64,000 nt of DNA, from the NCBI RefSeq assembly GCF_024464185.1, contig NZ_JANHAU010000001.1, positions 1-64,000 on the forward strand, read 5' to 3'. This stretch comes from Haloarchaeobius salinus (GTDB lineage Archaea > Halobacteriota > Halobacteria > Halobacteriales > Natrialbaceae). This document shows positions 26,553-34,921 of this stretch, piece by piece (the stretch's first letter is position 1; each line of letters starts with the position of its first letter). The position numbers and the translations under genes are program-made. The notes under the pieces were generated by a model. That model worked only from the letters and a program-made list of their open reading frames with translations, ran no database searches and had not been told where the DNA came from.

Positions 26553-26821
26553 GGACCGGGGTTCGAGTCGCGTCGGCAAAAGGACAGCGTCGTCGTCCGG
26601 GACGGGCACGGAAGCGTCAGCGTGAACGAAGTAGGGCTCGGATAGCGAGAGCCGCAGTGGACCCCCCCGTCGCGACACGACCGGTCGGCGGCGTTCCGGA
26701 ACGGTTCACGAACCGTTTCCAGGGAACCTACACCTATGCCCTCGAACAGCGTATCTGGCGGTGATTCTCGACCGGGGGTTGGGGAGTCAGGGACCGTCAC
26801 CTCGCACGAGAAGCAACAGCT

Positions 26822-28123
26822 ATGGAAACACCAATCACACCCACAGACGACCGAGAGACGACAACCGGAATTTCGCGCCGCCGCGTGCTCCAGAGCACCG
26901 CACTGACGACCGGGGTCCTCGGTCTGGGACTGCCGCTGTCGAGCACGGCCGTGCTCGCGGACGAGCACACCGACGGGCGAATCGACACGTGTAACGCGAC
27001 GCTCGACATCGTGCTCGCGCTGGACTACTCCGGCTCCATCGGCTCCGCGCTCTGGGGCGACATCGAGTCCGGTGCCGAGAGCTTCGTCGACGTGCTGAAC
27101 GACGACAACCGGCTCGGGCTCGTCACCTTCGGCGACACCGGGAAGGCCTACGACTTCGGCACCGGCGAGTACCTGCTGCTCGCCCAGGACGGCGCGACCG
27201 ACAACCGGCCCGCGATGAAGGCCGCCATCCCCGGCACCGCACCGCCGAACGAGAACGGCACCCACATGGCCGCCGCGCTCGACCTCGCCGACGACATCCT
27301 CGACGGCCAGGGCCGCGACGGCAAGGAGGTCATCGTGCTCCTGACCGATGGCGAGCCGAACTACCAGAACGGCGTCGTCGGCGACGGCTCGAACCCGCCC
27401 GAGGACGAGGCAGACGGCACCGTCGGCGGCGTGACGGGCTACGTGCCCACCGCGACGACGGCGTTCGACCCCGAGGGCGACGGTGCGAACAGCTACACGT
27501 ACACCGGCGGCTCCGCCGGCACCGACGCCGTCATCACCGACGACGAGCGCGACGAGACCGAGGCGGTCGCCACGGCCGCGAAGGCCGACGGTACCCGCAT
27601 CATCGCGGTCGGAATCGGCAGCGGCGTCGACGACGACTACCTCCGGAACCGCATCGCCAGCGCGCCCGAGGACTACGTGCAGGTCGACGACTCCGCCCAG
27701 ATCGGCAGCGCGCTCCGCGAGCTCCTCACGGAGATCTGCGACGAGTGCACCGACTGCGAGGACGACGGCCTGCTCGCGAAGTACGAGTTCGAGGACGGCG
27801 AGTTCGTGCTCGAAACCGGTGACGCGAGCCTCGTCTCGTTCGTGGACGACACGGACAAGGACGGCGAGGAGAACGAACCCATGACCGCCACCTTCGGCAC
27901 CGAGTACTGCACGGTCTACGCCGTCGTCAAGGCCGGTCGCGGGCTCGAGGTGCAGGAGCTGGTCGCCGAGGACGGCCAGGTCACCGCGGAGTACATCGCA
28001 CCGCACGCCATCAGCTTCGTGGCGTTCTTCTGCACCGAAGACGCCGCGGAAGCGTTCGCCGAGAGCTTCCCGTCGAACCGGGGGAACGGCGGCCGTGGAC
28101 GCGGCCGTGGTCGGACCCGGTAA
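26822..28123 (+). CDS. Tat-exported von Willebrand factor A domain protein
   Basis: The 433-residue protein has a twin-arginine signal: ISRRRVLQSTALTTGVLGLGL at about 17-37, with likely cleavage after AVLA near 46. The VWA domain starts at about 60, and its metal-ion-dependent adhesion site DYSGS is at 68-72. A later VIVLLTDGEPNYQ and GTRIIAVGIG follow the fold. A cysteine pair CDECTDCED lies near 300, then a beta-rich tail ending in a Gly/Arg stretch. Surface VWA proteins mediate adhesion or metal-dependent binding. The ligand is unknown. It depends on the Tat system encoded at 17496-21745. Confidence 0.88.
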   Translation: METPITPTDDRETTTGISRRRVLQSTALTTGVLGLGLPLSSTAVLADEHTDGRIDTCNATLDIVLALDYSGSIGSALWGDIESGAESFVDVLNDDNRLGLVTFGDTGKAYDFGTGEYLLLAQDGATDNRPAMKAAIPGTAPPNENGTHMAAALDLADDILDGQGRDGKEVIVLLTDGEPNYQNGVVGDGSNPPEDEADGTVGGVTGYVPTATTAFDPEGDGANSYTYTGGSAGTDAVITDDERDETEAVATAAKADGTRIIAVGIGSGVDDDYLRNRIASAPEDYVQVDDSAQIGSALRELLTEICDECTDCEDDGLLAKYEFEDGEFVLETGDASLVSFVDDTDKDGEENEPMTATFGTEYCTVYAVVKAGRGLEVQELVAEDGQVTAEYIAPHAISFVAFFCTEDAAEAFAESFPSNRGNGGRGRGRGRTR

Positions 28124-28162
28124 CACCGCCGGAAAACAGCTGCCCGGACCGCTTTCGACACG

Positions 28163-28756
28163 TCACCGATACCGGTCGATGACCGCCTTCGCCTCGCGCG
28201 CCGCCTGCTTCCAGCCGTAGCCCGCCTCGTAGACGTGTCGCTTCGCCTCGACGAGCTCCTCCGGGGAGTCCTCGGCGAAGCCGCCGCGCTCCCACGTGCC
28301 CGTCTCGTGCAGCCACTCGATGACCTGCTCGCGGGTCTCCGGCCACGTCAGCCCGACCATCTCGTAGTACGCGACCAGCGCGAACACGCTGTTGTCGTGA
28401 CAGCCCGGCACCGAGCCGTACTCGTACACCGTCTTCACCGGCTCGTACTGCGGCGTCGTCAACAGCTCGCGGTACTCGTCGGGCGACCGCAGCTCCAGCC
28501 GGCCGTCGCGCTCCTCGACCCGCTGGACCGTCCGCAGGTGCTCCAGCGCCGCCTGCTGGAGGCTCCCCCAGTCCGCCGCGACCGACGGCAGCTCGTCCTC
28601 GTGTTTGACCCCGCCCGCCAGCGCCGCCAGCACGTCCGCGTACGCCTTCTCGACCGCGTGCCACTCGACGCCCGCGAACCGACACGCCGGGTCGTGGAGG
28701 TCGTTCGTCGACCGACAGTCCGGACAGGGATACTCGAAGTGGCGCGCCACGTCCAC
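28163..28756 (-). CDS. conserved haloarchaeal protein with N-terminal zinc-binding cluster
   Basis: The 197-residue acidic soluble protein starts with CPDC (11-14) and has His21 and Cys25, a likely zinc site. Three helical blocks follow, with YGSVPGCHDNSVFALVAYYEMVGLTWPETREQVIEWL in the middle and WKQAAREAKAVIDRYR at the end. I do not assign a function. The start codon is GTG at 28756, and a second in-frame GTG lies six bases further in. The gene is convergent with the VWA gene and faces repeat copy C. Confidence 0.75.
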   Translation of the reverse strand: MDVARHFEYPCPDCRSTNDLHDPACRFAGVEWHAVEKAYADVLAALAGGVKHEDELPSVAADWGSLQQAALEHLRTVQRVEERDGRLELRSPDEYRELLTTPQYEPVKTVYEYGSVPGCHDNSVFALVAYYEMVGLTWPETREQVIEWLHETGTWERGGFAEDSPEELVEAKRHVYEAGYGWKQAAREAKAVIDRYR

Positions 28757-28861
28757 AGTGAGGGGAGTGCTCGTCTAAGAGTGTACCGTTCCGTTATTGG
28801 TGTGGTTCGTTCGCGAGAGCAGTCCCGACAGAGAGATTGTCGCGGGACCCGAGCCCGATAC

Positions 28862-29073
28862 CGCCCAGAAAGCCCCGACGTGCTCGTCGGCTGCGACTCG
28901 CTGCGCTCCTCATTCTTGCGGTGCTTGCGTCGTCTCGCTCGACGAGCACGTCGCCCCTTTCAGTCCCGCCCGACGCGACCGCACCGCACCAGCCCTCCCC
29001 CTCGACAACCACGCGCCTAGCGGCGCGGGTTGTCTTGGCCGTGTGGCTGGTGACGGTGTCGTCGAACCATCCA
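28862..29073 (-). repeat. structured intergenic repeat, copy C
   Basis: Read on the minus strand from the palindrome at 29074-29097, it has its own 5' hairpin (GACAACC...GGTTGTC with CGCGCC/GGCGCG inside). Then come GGGACTGAAAGGGGC, the variable stem CGACGTGCTCGTCG/CGACGAGCACGTCG (28940-28953 with 28876-28889, 14 perfect pairs), the conserved loop GACGACGCAAGCACCGCA, and the end GGGGCTTTCTGG (28865-28876). The 5' half differs from the other copies but the core is shared. Confidence 0.88.
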
Positions 29074-29097
29074 AGGTTTACAAATATTGTAAGCTTT
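29074..29097. promoter_or_regulatory. AT-rich palindrome shared by divergent repeats C and D
   Basis: The sequence contains GGTTTACAAATATTGTAAGC, near-palindromic about an ATA centre (TTACAA/TTGTAA arms). Closely similar palindromes head copy B (8797-8817) and copy E (49002-49026). Its location at the left of each unit and between C and D fits a bidirectional promoter or a protein-binding site. Confidence 0.75.
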
Positions 29098-29391
29098 CCA
29101 CCGTGGCGCGCGGCAGGCGAGCGTGCCGAGCGGAGCGAGGCCGTGAGCCTTTCGCGCGAGGGACGAGGAGCGTGGTTCGAGAGAGCAAGCTCTCTCGTCA
29201 TCCCGAAAATCTCCGATTTTCGGGCGACAGCGCCAGCGAGCACCGCAGGAGGCTGGGGAGGTTCGAGGGCGGTTGCGGTGGGTGGGGCTGAAAGGGGCTG
29301 CCTGGTCGACGAACCCGGACGACGCAAGGACCGCAGGCACGAGGACCGCAGCGAGTCCCGGGAGTCGACCAGGTAGGGGCTTTCTGGCTGG
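29098..29391 (+). repeat. structured intergenic repeat, copy D
   Basis: From the shared palindrome it runs through GTGGCGCGCGGCAGGCGA, a small hairpin GCC-GA-GC-loop-GC-GA-GGC, a nested two-hairpin insert (29172-29226) and GGCTGGGGAGG. It then reaches GGGCTGAAAGGGGC. The variable stem is 29298-29310 with 29364-29376 (12 Watson-Crick pairs and one G-U), closing a loop with GACGACGCAAGGACCGCA. It ends GGGGCTTTCTGGCTG at 29376-29390. Together with copy C it fills the gap 28757-29494, where I see no gene. Confidence 0.88.
29172..29226 (+). repeat. nested two-hairpin insert in repeat copy D
   Basis: This 55-nt block begins GTGGTTCGAGAGAGC. Hairpin 1 is CGAGAGAGC/GCTCTCTCG, then TCATC, then hairpin 2 CCGAAAATC-tcc-GATTTTCGG. 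Copy E has the same block at 49257-49318 with the same hairpin 1 but a different, still self-complementary hairpin 2. It is absent from copies B and C. In both places it follows GAGGAsC and precedes ACAGCG. Confidence 0.82.
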
Positions 29392-29494
29392 TGCCATCGC
29401 CAGCAGTCGACACGGAATTACAGGAACCAACACCATGCGAGCACTAGCCTCATTCGGAGACTTTACACCTGCCCGAAGACACTAAACTGACAGA

Positions 29495-31333
29495 GTGGAC
29501 CCGTCGCGAATCTTCGAGGAGTTCCCCGCGCCCTCCTACCGTGGAGCCCAGGAGCAGGCGCTGAGCGACATCCAGGGGGCGTTCGACGCGGGCAACGAGG
29601 TCGTCCTCGTCCGCGCACCCACCGGGAGCGGCAAATCCCTCCTCGCGAGGGCGATCGCGGGCTGTGCGGAGAAGGTGGACGAGGTGGCACCGAGCGACGC
29701 GAGCGGGGCGTACTACACCACCCCGCAGGTGTCGCAGCTGGACGACGTGGCCGCGGACTCGCTGCTTTCCGACCTGAGCGTCATCCGGGGGAAGTCGAAC
29801 TACAACTGCATCCTCCCCGGGGAGCGGGACACGCCCGTGAACCGCGCACCGTGCGTCCGGGAGTCGGGCTACGACTGCTCGGTCCGCCATCGGTGTCCGT
29901 ACTTCTCGGACCGGGCCATCGCGTCGAACCGGGAGATCGCGGCGATGACGCTGGCCTACTTCATGCAGACGGCGGGTTCGGAGGTGTTCCGGAAGCGGGA
30001 CGTCGTGGTCGTCGACGAGGCGCACGGGCTGGCGGAGTGGGCGGAGATGTACGCGACCATCGAGCTGAGCCCGCAGACGCTGCCGAACTGGGACGATTTG
30101 CGAGTCCCGGAGGTGGACTCCCTCGATAGAGCTGTGGACTACGCCGACGCGCTGCTCGGGACGCTCAAACGGCGGAAGGACGAGCTCATCGGCAAGCCGG
30201 AGCTGTCGGCGGCGGAGGTGTCGCTGCGGGACCGGCTGCAGGAGCGCATCGGCGAGCTGGACTGGTTCGTGAGCGACTACCGCGACCCCGAGAGCGCGAC
30301 GGAGTGGCTGGTCGACCAGGACCCCGACGACGGCTCCAACGACGGCGACGGCGGGCCGCTGACCATCAAGCCGATGAACCCCGAGAAGTACCTGAAGCAC
30401 ACCGTCTGGGACCGGGGGAACCGCTTTGCCCTGCTGTCGGCGACCATCCTGAACAAGGAGGCGTTCTGCCGGCAGGTCGGGCTCCAGCCGGAGCGCACCG
30501 CCCTCGTCGACGTGGAGCACACGTTCCCCGTGGAGAACCGGCCGCTGTACGACGTGACCCAGGGGAAGATGACCTACGAGCACCGGGACGAGACGCTCCC
30601 GAAGGTCGCCCGTGTCGTCACCCGGGTGATGGCGCACCATCCCGACGAGAAGGGGCTCGTCCACTGCCACTCCTACGGCATCCAGGAGCGCCTCGCCGAC
30701 CTGCTCGCCGATTTCGGCGTCGGCGCGCGGGTCCGCACCCACTCGCGGGACGACCGCGACGGCGAGCTCGACAGCTGGAAGGCCACCGACGAACCCGAGG
30801 TGTTCCTCTCGGTGAAGATGGAGGAGGCGCTCGACCTGAAGGGCGACCTCTGTCGCTGGCAGGTGCTCTGCAAGGCCCCGTTCCTGAACACCGGCGACTC
30901 CCGCGTCGCCCACCGACTCGAACAGGGCCAGTGGGCGTGGTACTACCGCTCGGCGCTCCGGACGGTCATCCAGGCCTGCGGGCGGGTCGTCCGCGCGCCC
31001 GACGACTGGGGACACACCTACCTCGCGGACTCGAGCCTCGTGGACCTGTTCGACCGCGCCCGCTCCGACACGCCGCCGTGGTTCGCCGAACAGGTCACCC
31101 GGCTCTCCGAGCCCGACCTCCCCGCGTTCGACCCGAACGGCGCGCTCTCCGGCATGGACGGGGGGAGTGCCGCGGGCCGACGGTACCGGCGCGGGAGTGA
31201 GAGCAGCGGTGGCGACGGCGGCTCCAGCGGAAGCGACGGGGGGAGCGGCTACAGGAGGTCCCGCAGCAGCCGGAGCGGCCGCTCGGAGTCGTCGCGGTCA
31301 CCGATGGCCGACGTGTGGGACACCGACGGCTGA
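29495..31333 (+). CDS. XPD/Rad3-type superfamily 2 DNA helicase
   Basis: The 612-residue protein has Walker A APTGSGKS (41-48). Four cysteines at 105, 120, 128 and 134 are placed for the 4Fe-4S cluster of XPD-type helicases. The DEAH box is at 174-177 (VVVDEAHG). Later motifs include LLSATIL, VHCHSYG and QACGRVVRAPDDWG. XPD enzymes unwind DNA 5' to 3' in repair. The start is GTG at 29495, followed by DPSRIFEEFPAPSYRGAQ, the usual N-terminus. The last 60 residues are Ser/Gly/Arg-rich and probably disordered. Repeat copy D lies upstream. Confidence 0.93.
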   Translation: MDPSRIFEEFPAPSYRGAQEQALSDIQGAFDAGNEVVLVRAPTGSGKSLLARAIAGCAEKVDEVAPSDASGAYYTTPQVSQLDDVAADSLLSDLSVIRGKSNYNCILPGERDTPVNRAPCVRESGYDCSVRHRCPYFSDRAIASNREIAAMTLAYFMQTAGSEVFRKRDVVVVDEAHGLAEWAEMYATIELSPQTLPNWDDLRVPEVDSLDRAVDYADALLGTLKRRKDELIGKPELSAAEVSLRDRLQERIGELDWFVSDYRDPESATEWLVDQDPDDGSNDGDGGPLTIKPMNPEKYLKHTVWDRGNRFALLSATILNKEAFCRQVGLQPERTALVDVEHTFPVENRPLYDVTQGKMTYEHRDETLPKVARVVTRVMAHHPDEKGLVHCHSYGIQERLADLLADFGVGARVRTHSRDDRDGELDSWKATDEPEVFLSVKMEEALDLKGDLCRWQVLCKAPFLNTGDSRVAHRLEQGQWAWYYRSALRTVIQACGRVVRAPDDWGHTYLADSSLVDLFDRARSDTPPWFAEQVTRLSEPDLPAFDPNGALSGMDGGSAAGRRYRRGSESSGGDGGSSGSDGGSGYRRSRSSRSGRSESSRSPMADVWDTDG

Positions 31334-31363
31334 GCGTCCGGTCGACCGGTGTCGGGGTCCGGT

Positions 31364-31456
31364 TCAGAACGCCGCGAGGACGCCGACGACCGACGAGCCG
31401 ATCATCAACGCGACGAAGAATATCGCGATGATCTGCTGGCGGTTGAACTCGGGCAT
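31364..31456 (-). CDS. 30-residue single-helix membrane peptide
   Basis: The frame reads MPEFNRQQIIAIFFVALMIG and continues with Ser/Val/Gly/Leu/Ala residues ending AAF. It is one complete transmembrane helix with a short polar N-terminus. The open frame starts with ATG at 31456 and stops at 31364. Tiny single-span proteins like this occur widely in haloarchaeal genomes but are rarely annotated. Function is unknown. It lies convergent with the helicase gene. Confidence rests on the clean membrane profile only. Confidence 0.6.
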   Translation of the reverse strand: MPEFNRQQIIAIFFVALMIGSSVVGVLAAF

Positions 31457-31516
31457 ACCCCCGTGTTCTGTCTCCGACGGCATCAAACTCTCGGCTCCCG
31501 GCCGGTCCGTCGTGGG

Positions 31517-31762
31517 CTACTCGGTCGCCCGACCGACGACGTAGCCCAGCGTCAGCAACAGCCCGGTCCAGCGCACCGCCGTCGCGAGGAACCCGCCGAC
31601 CGGACGCCAGTATCGGAGGTCGTCGAGGACCGGGAACTGGCCGAACCCCTGGACGAACAGGAACCAGCTGAACCACGACGCAGCGAGCGTCGCGGCGACG
31701 AGTGCCGCGACCGGTGGGAGCAGGCGAGCGATCCAGCCGAAGTCGACGTCGGTGGAGGGCAT
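31517..31762 (-). CDS. small membrane protein, unknown
   Basis: The 81-residue product begins MPSTDVDFGWIARLLPPVAA. It has two strongly hydrophobic helices (LLPPVAALVAATLAASWFSWFLF and GFLATAVRWTGLLLTLGYVVG) separated by a short loop with FPVLDDLRYWRP. No family is recognised. The ATG at 31762 is chosen because the residues before it are unlike the rest. It is divergent from the FNT-USP gene, and 31763-31948 between them contains that gene's promoter. Confidence 0.7.
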   Translation of the reverse strand: MPSTDVDFGWIARLLPPVAALVAATLAASWFSWFLFVQGFGQFPVLDDLRYWRPVGGFLATAVRWTGLLLTLGYVVGRATE

Positions 31763-31948
31763 CGTTCGCAGTCCCGCGAGCCACGGCAAGTGTCTTCTCA
31801 TCACACGTGTCGATGGGCGACCCAAACGGGGAGAGCCCGCCACGTGTGCGGCTCGTCCTCCGGGACGTCGTCCGGCGAAGAGCCCGGACCCGATCCAGGC
31901 ACCCGCAGAGGGAGGTTTCTTAAATGGGCGGTGCGAAGGGCCGCCAAC

Positions 31949-33760
31949 TTGACACCGAACGAGGACCGGCAGTCCGACGCCGAGACCGAGGCCGTCCGCG
32001 AGGCGGTCGAGGAGTCGCGTAGCGGCGCACCAGCCGTCGGTTCGGTCGTCCGCGACCGGTTCACCGCCGACGAGATCTTCCAGCGCATCGTCGCGGCCGC
32101 CGACGAGGAGATCACGGCGGGGGCCCGCGAGCTGTACTTCAGCGCCCTCGCCGCCGGCTTCGCCATCACCATCACGACCCTGCTGTACGTGTCGATGACC
32201 GCATCGACCGGGGGCGACCCGATACTGAGCGCGCTGCTCTACCCGCTCGGGTTCATCTACATCATCATCGGCGGCTACCAGCTCTACACGGAGAACACGC
32301 TCCCACCGGTCGCGCTGACGCTCGAACGCCTCGCCAGCATCCCCGCGCTGTTGCGCAACTGGGTCGTCGTCCTCGCGGGCAACTTCACCGGCGGGACGCT
32401 GGGGGCGGCGGCGCTGGCCTACGGTGGTGTCCTCTCCGACGACGGCGCGACGGCCGCTCTCTCCATCGCCCAGAAGGGTATCCAGGCCAGCCCCGAGAGC
32501 CTGTTCGTGAAGGCCGCCTTCGCCGGCCTCATCGTCGCGGGCGTCGTCTGGGTGGAGTACGCCGCCCGGGACACCACCTCGCGGATACTCGTCGTCTACC
32601 TCGCCTTCCTCGCCATCCCGCTCGGCGGGCTGTACCACGTCGTCGTCTCCTACACCGAGATGCTCTACCTCGTCTTCCGCGACGACCTCGCGCTGTGGGT
32701 CGGGCTCACCGATTTCGTGATCCCGGTGCTGCTCGGCAACACCGTCGGCGGGGTCGTGCTGGTGACCATCGTCAACTACTTCCAGACGACGAAGTCCCGA
32801 CTCGAGTCCGCCCGGTTCGAGGGCGCGTCCCGACAGCTCTCGCTGCGCGAGTGGCTGTTCGGCGGCTTCGTCGGCCGGTCGTACGTCCCGCTCATCCACA
32901 GCACGACCGCCAGCGAGGGCCCCGTCGACTACCGCGTGCTCGTCCCGATCTCGAACCCGCGGACCGACTCCCGGCTCGTCGACCTGGCCTGCCGTATCGC
33001 CAGCGCCCACGAGAACGCCTCCGTCCACGTGGTCCACGTCGTGCAGGTTCCCGAGCGGCGCGCACGCGCCTACGACCGGACACAGCGGCGCCGCATCGTC
33101 TCCGAGTCGGACGCGCTCCTCGACGGCATGCGGGACCGCATCGGGGGGTACGACGTGATCTGTGAGACCTCGACGGTCGTCTCGCACCGGTCGTTCGACG
33201 AGATATTCGACATCGCCCGCCGGAAGGATGCCGACCTGACGCTGCTCGGCTGGGACGACCCCATCTGGCGGGCCGTCCGCACCGACCGGCCGTTGAGCGA
33301 ACTGACCCGGCAGCTCCCCTCGGACCTCCTCGTGCTGAACGAGCACGAGCTGGACGAGTCGCAGATACTGGTCCCGGTCGCGGACAGCCCCCACTCGGAG
33401 CTGAGCGGCGAGGTCGCCGCCGCGCTCCGGACGACCGTCGGGGCCGAGGTGACGCTGCTGCACGTCGTCGACGGGGCAGCGGAGCACGACGCCGGCGAGA
33501 CGTTCCTGACCGACTGGGCCACCGAGCACGGACTGGGCGACGCGGAGCTCGTCGTCGACGACTCCGGGGACGTCGAGGCGGCCATCGAACGCGAGGCCCA
33601 GGACAAGACAATGTTGCTGGCCGGCGCGACCGAGCACGGCCTCATCACGCGACTCGTCGCCGGGAGCCTCCGGCTCGAGGTGCTCGAAGAGCTGGACGCC
33701 TCGATACTGCTCGCCGAGCGCCCGGGCAAGCAGAGCCTGCTCGACCGGCTGTTCGGGTAG
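31949..33760 (+). CDS. formate/nitrite transporter (FNT) fused to universal stress protein domains
   Basis: The protein has about 603 residues. An FNT-family channel region spans about 45-300 with six membrane segments (YFSALAAGFAITITTLLYV at its start, LRNWVVVLAGNFTGGTLGA, VGLTDFVIPVLLGNTVGGVVLV). Two universal-stress-protein domains follow, one starting VDYRVLVPISNPRTDSRLVDLA and the other ESQILVPVADSPHSELSGE. FNT channels pass formate, nitrite or related monovalent anions. The soluble USP domains may sense nucleotides. The start is uncertain: TTG at 31949 fits the TATA-like TTTCTTAAAT (31916-31925), while GTG at 31931 is also in frame. Confidence 0.85.
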   Translation: MTPNEDRQSDAETEAVREAVEESRSGAPAVGSVVRDRFTADEIFQRIVAAADEEITAGARELYFSALAAGFAITITTLLYVSMTASTGGDPILSALLYPLGFIYIIIGGYQLYTENTLPPVALTLERLASIPALLRNWVVVLAGNFTGGTLGAAALAYGGVLSDDGATAALSIAQKGIQASPESLFVKAAFAGLIVAGVVWVEYAARDTTSRILVVYLAFLAIPLGGLYHVVVSYTEMLYLVFRDDLALWVGLTDFVIPVLLGNTVGGVVLVTIVNYFQTTKSRLESARFEGASRQLSLREWLFGGFVGRSYVPLIHSTTASEGPVDYRVLVPISNPRTDSRLVDLACRIASAHENASVHVVHVVQVPERRARAYDRTQRRRIVSESDALLDGMRDRIGGYDVICETSTVVSHRSFDEIFDIARRKDADLTLLGWDDPIWRAVRTDRPLSELTRQLPSDLLVLNEHELDESQILVPVADSPHSELSGEVAAALRTTVGAEVTLLHVVDGAAEHDAGETFLTDWATEHGLGDAELVVDDSGDVEAAIEREAQDKTMLLAGATEHGLITRLVAGSLRLEVLEELDASILLAERPGKQSLLDRLFG

Positions 33761-33771
33761 GTCGTCCCCGG

Positions 33772-34917
33772 CTACCCGACCCGCGCGTCGACGACGACGT
33801 GGACGACCCCCTCGCTGTGGCTCTTTACCTCCCGACGGTCGAGCACCGCCAGCGTTCGGTCGTGTCCGGCAGCGACCTCCGCCAGCCGCGCGACGGGGTG
33901 GCTCCACGGGTCGTCGGCGGGCTCGGTCGCGTGGACGTGGAGCGTGCCACCCGGGACGACCGCGTCGAACGCGGCGTCGAGGTAGCTCCGGTCGCCGTCG
34001 CCGTCCGGGTCGTCGCCGTCCGGACCGACTGGTGCCGGCTCGACGGCGTCGTAGTAGCCCATCACGACCCGGTCGGCCGTCGCCTCGACGTCGCGGCAGT
34101 CCCCGAGGACGAGCTCCATCCGGTCGAGGACCGCGTTGGTGGCGGCGTTCTCGCCGAGGTAGCGGAACGCGTCGGGGTTCTTCTCCACCGCCGTCACCGA
34201 CGCCCCGGCGCGGGCCATCGGGAGTGCGAAGTAGCCGATGCCGGCGAACATGTCGAGCACGCGCTCGCCCTCGTCGGTGACCTCGCCCATGCGGACGCGC
34301 TCTCCCTGGTTGCCCGGCGAGAACATCACCTTGGAGAGGTCCAGCCCGTACCGGGTCCCGTGCTCGACGTGGACCGTCTCGGTGTCGCCGAGGCCGGCCA
34401 CGACCCGGACGCTCGGCTCCCGGAGCTCGCCGTCGACGCCCTCGCGGGCGCAGACGGTGTCGGCCTCGCCGTGCAGTTCGAGCAGCGCCTCGCCGACGGC
34501 CTGCTCCTCGTCCCCGTCGAGGTCGGCGAGCGAGACGAGGACAACGGTGCCGACGACGGCCCACGACGACGGGGCGCGCTCGACGGCCTCGTCGTCCCAG
34601 CCGCGCTCGCGCAGGAGCGTCGCGAGGTCCGGCGCACGCGGCTCGGGGTCCGTCTGGCGGACGACGCGGCGGACGCCGGTCTCCGTCGGCGGCTCGGTCA
34701 CCGGCAGCGCGACCTGCTCCCCCGGCACCGGCTGGACCCGTCGGTCGTCGTCGTACACGCCTTCCTCGCGCAGACTGGCGATGGCGACCTCGGCGCGCTC
34801 CCTCGCGACGACGGCGGCGAGCGGGCCGTCGGCCGTGGCGTCCTCGACTTCGGGGAGGTGGTCCGTCTCCCGCCCGGTGTCCGTTCCGTCGGCGTCCGCG
34901 TCGTCCTCGCCCGTCAT
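33772..34917 (-). CDS. taw2: wybutosine-pathway transferase Taw2 (TYW2/Trm5-like)
   Basis: The 381-residue protein has a class I SAM-binding core: VLDMFAGIGYFALPMARAG, preceded by SKVMFSPGNQGERVRMGE. The GIGYF form and the FSxGNxxER motif match TYW2/Taw2, which transfers the aminocarboxypropyl group of SAM to a modified guanosine at position 37 of tRNA-Phe. The related Trm5 makes m1G37 and usually shows a different motif, but the two are easy to confuse. The acidic N-terminus of about 50 residues is variable. The gene follows nmd3 by 4 bp in the same operon. Confidence 0.85.
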   Translation of the reverse strand: MTGEDDADADGTDTGRETDHLPEVEDATADGPLAAVVARERAEVAIASLREEGVYDDDRRVQPVPGEQVALPVTEPPTETGVRRVVRQTDPEPRAPDLATLLRERGWDDEAVERAPSSWAVVGTVVLVSLADLDGDEEQAVGEALLELHGEADTVCAREGVDGELREPSVRVVAGLGDTETVHVEHGTRYGLDLSKVMFSPGNQGERVRMGEVTDEGERVLDMFAGIGYFALPMARAGASVTAVEKNPDAFRYLGENAATNAVLDRMELVLGDCRDVEATADRVVMGYYDAVEPAPVGPDGDDPDGDGDRSYLDAAFDAVVPGGTLHVHATEPADDPWSHPVARLAEVAAGHDRTLAVLDRREVKSHSEGVVHVVVDARVG

Positions 34918-34921
34918 CGCG

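Noticed and set aside
28757-29494. Small open frames within repeat copies C and D
   Set aside because: They change length and frame between copies, and the compensating stem changes follow pairing, not codons. The region is structural, not coding.
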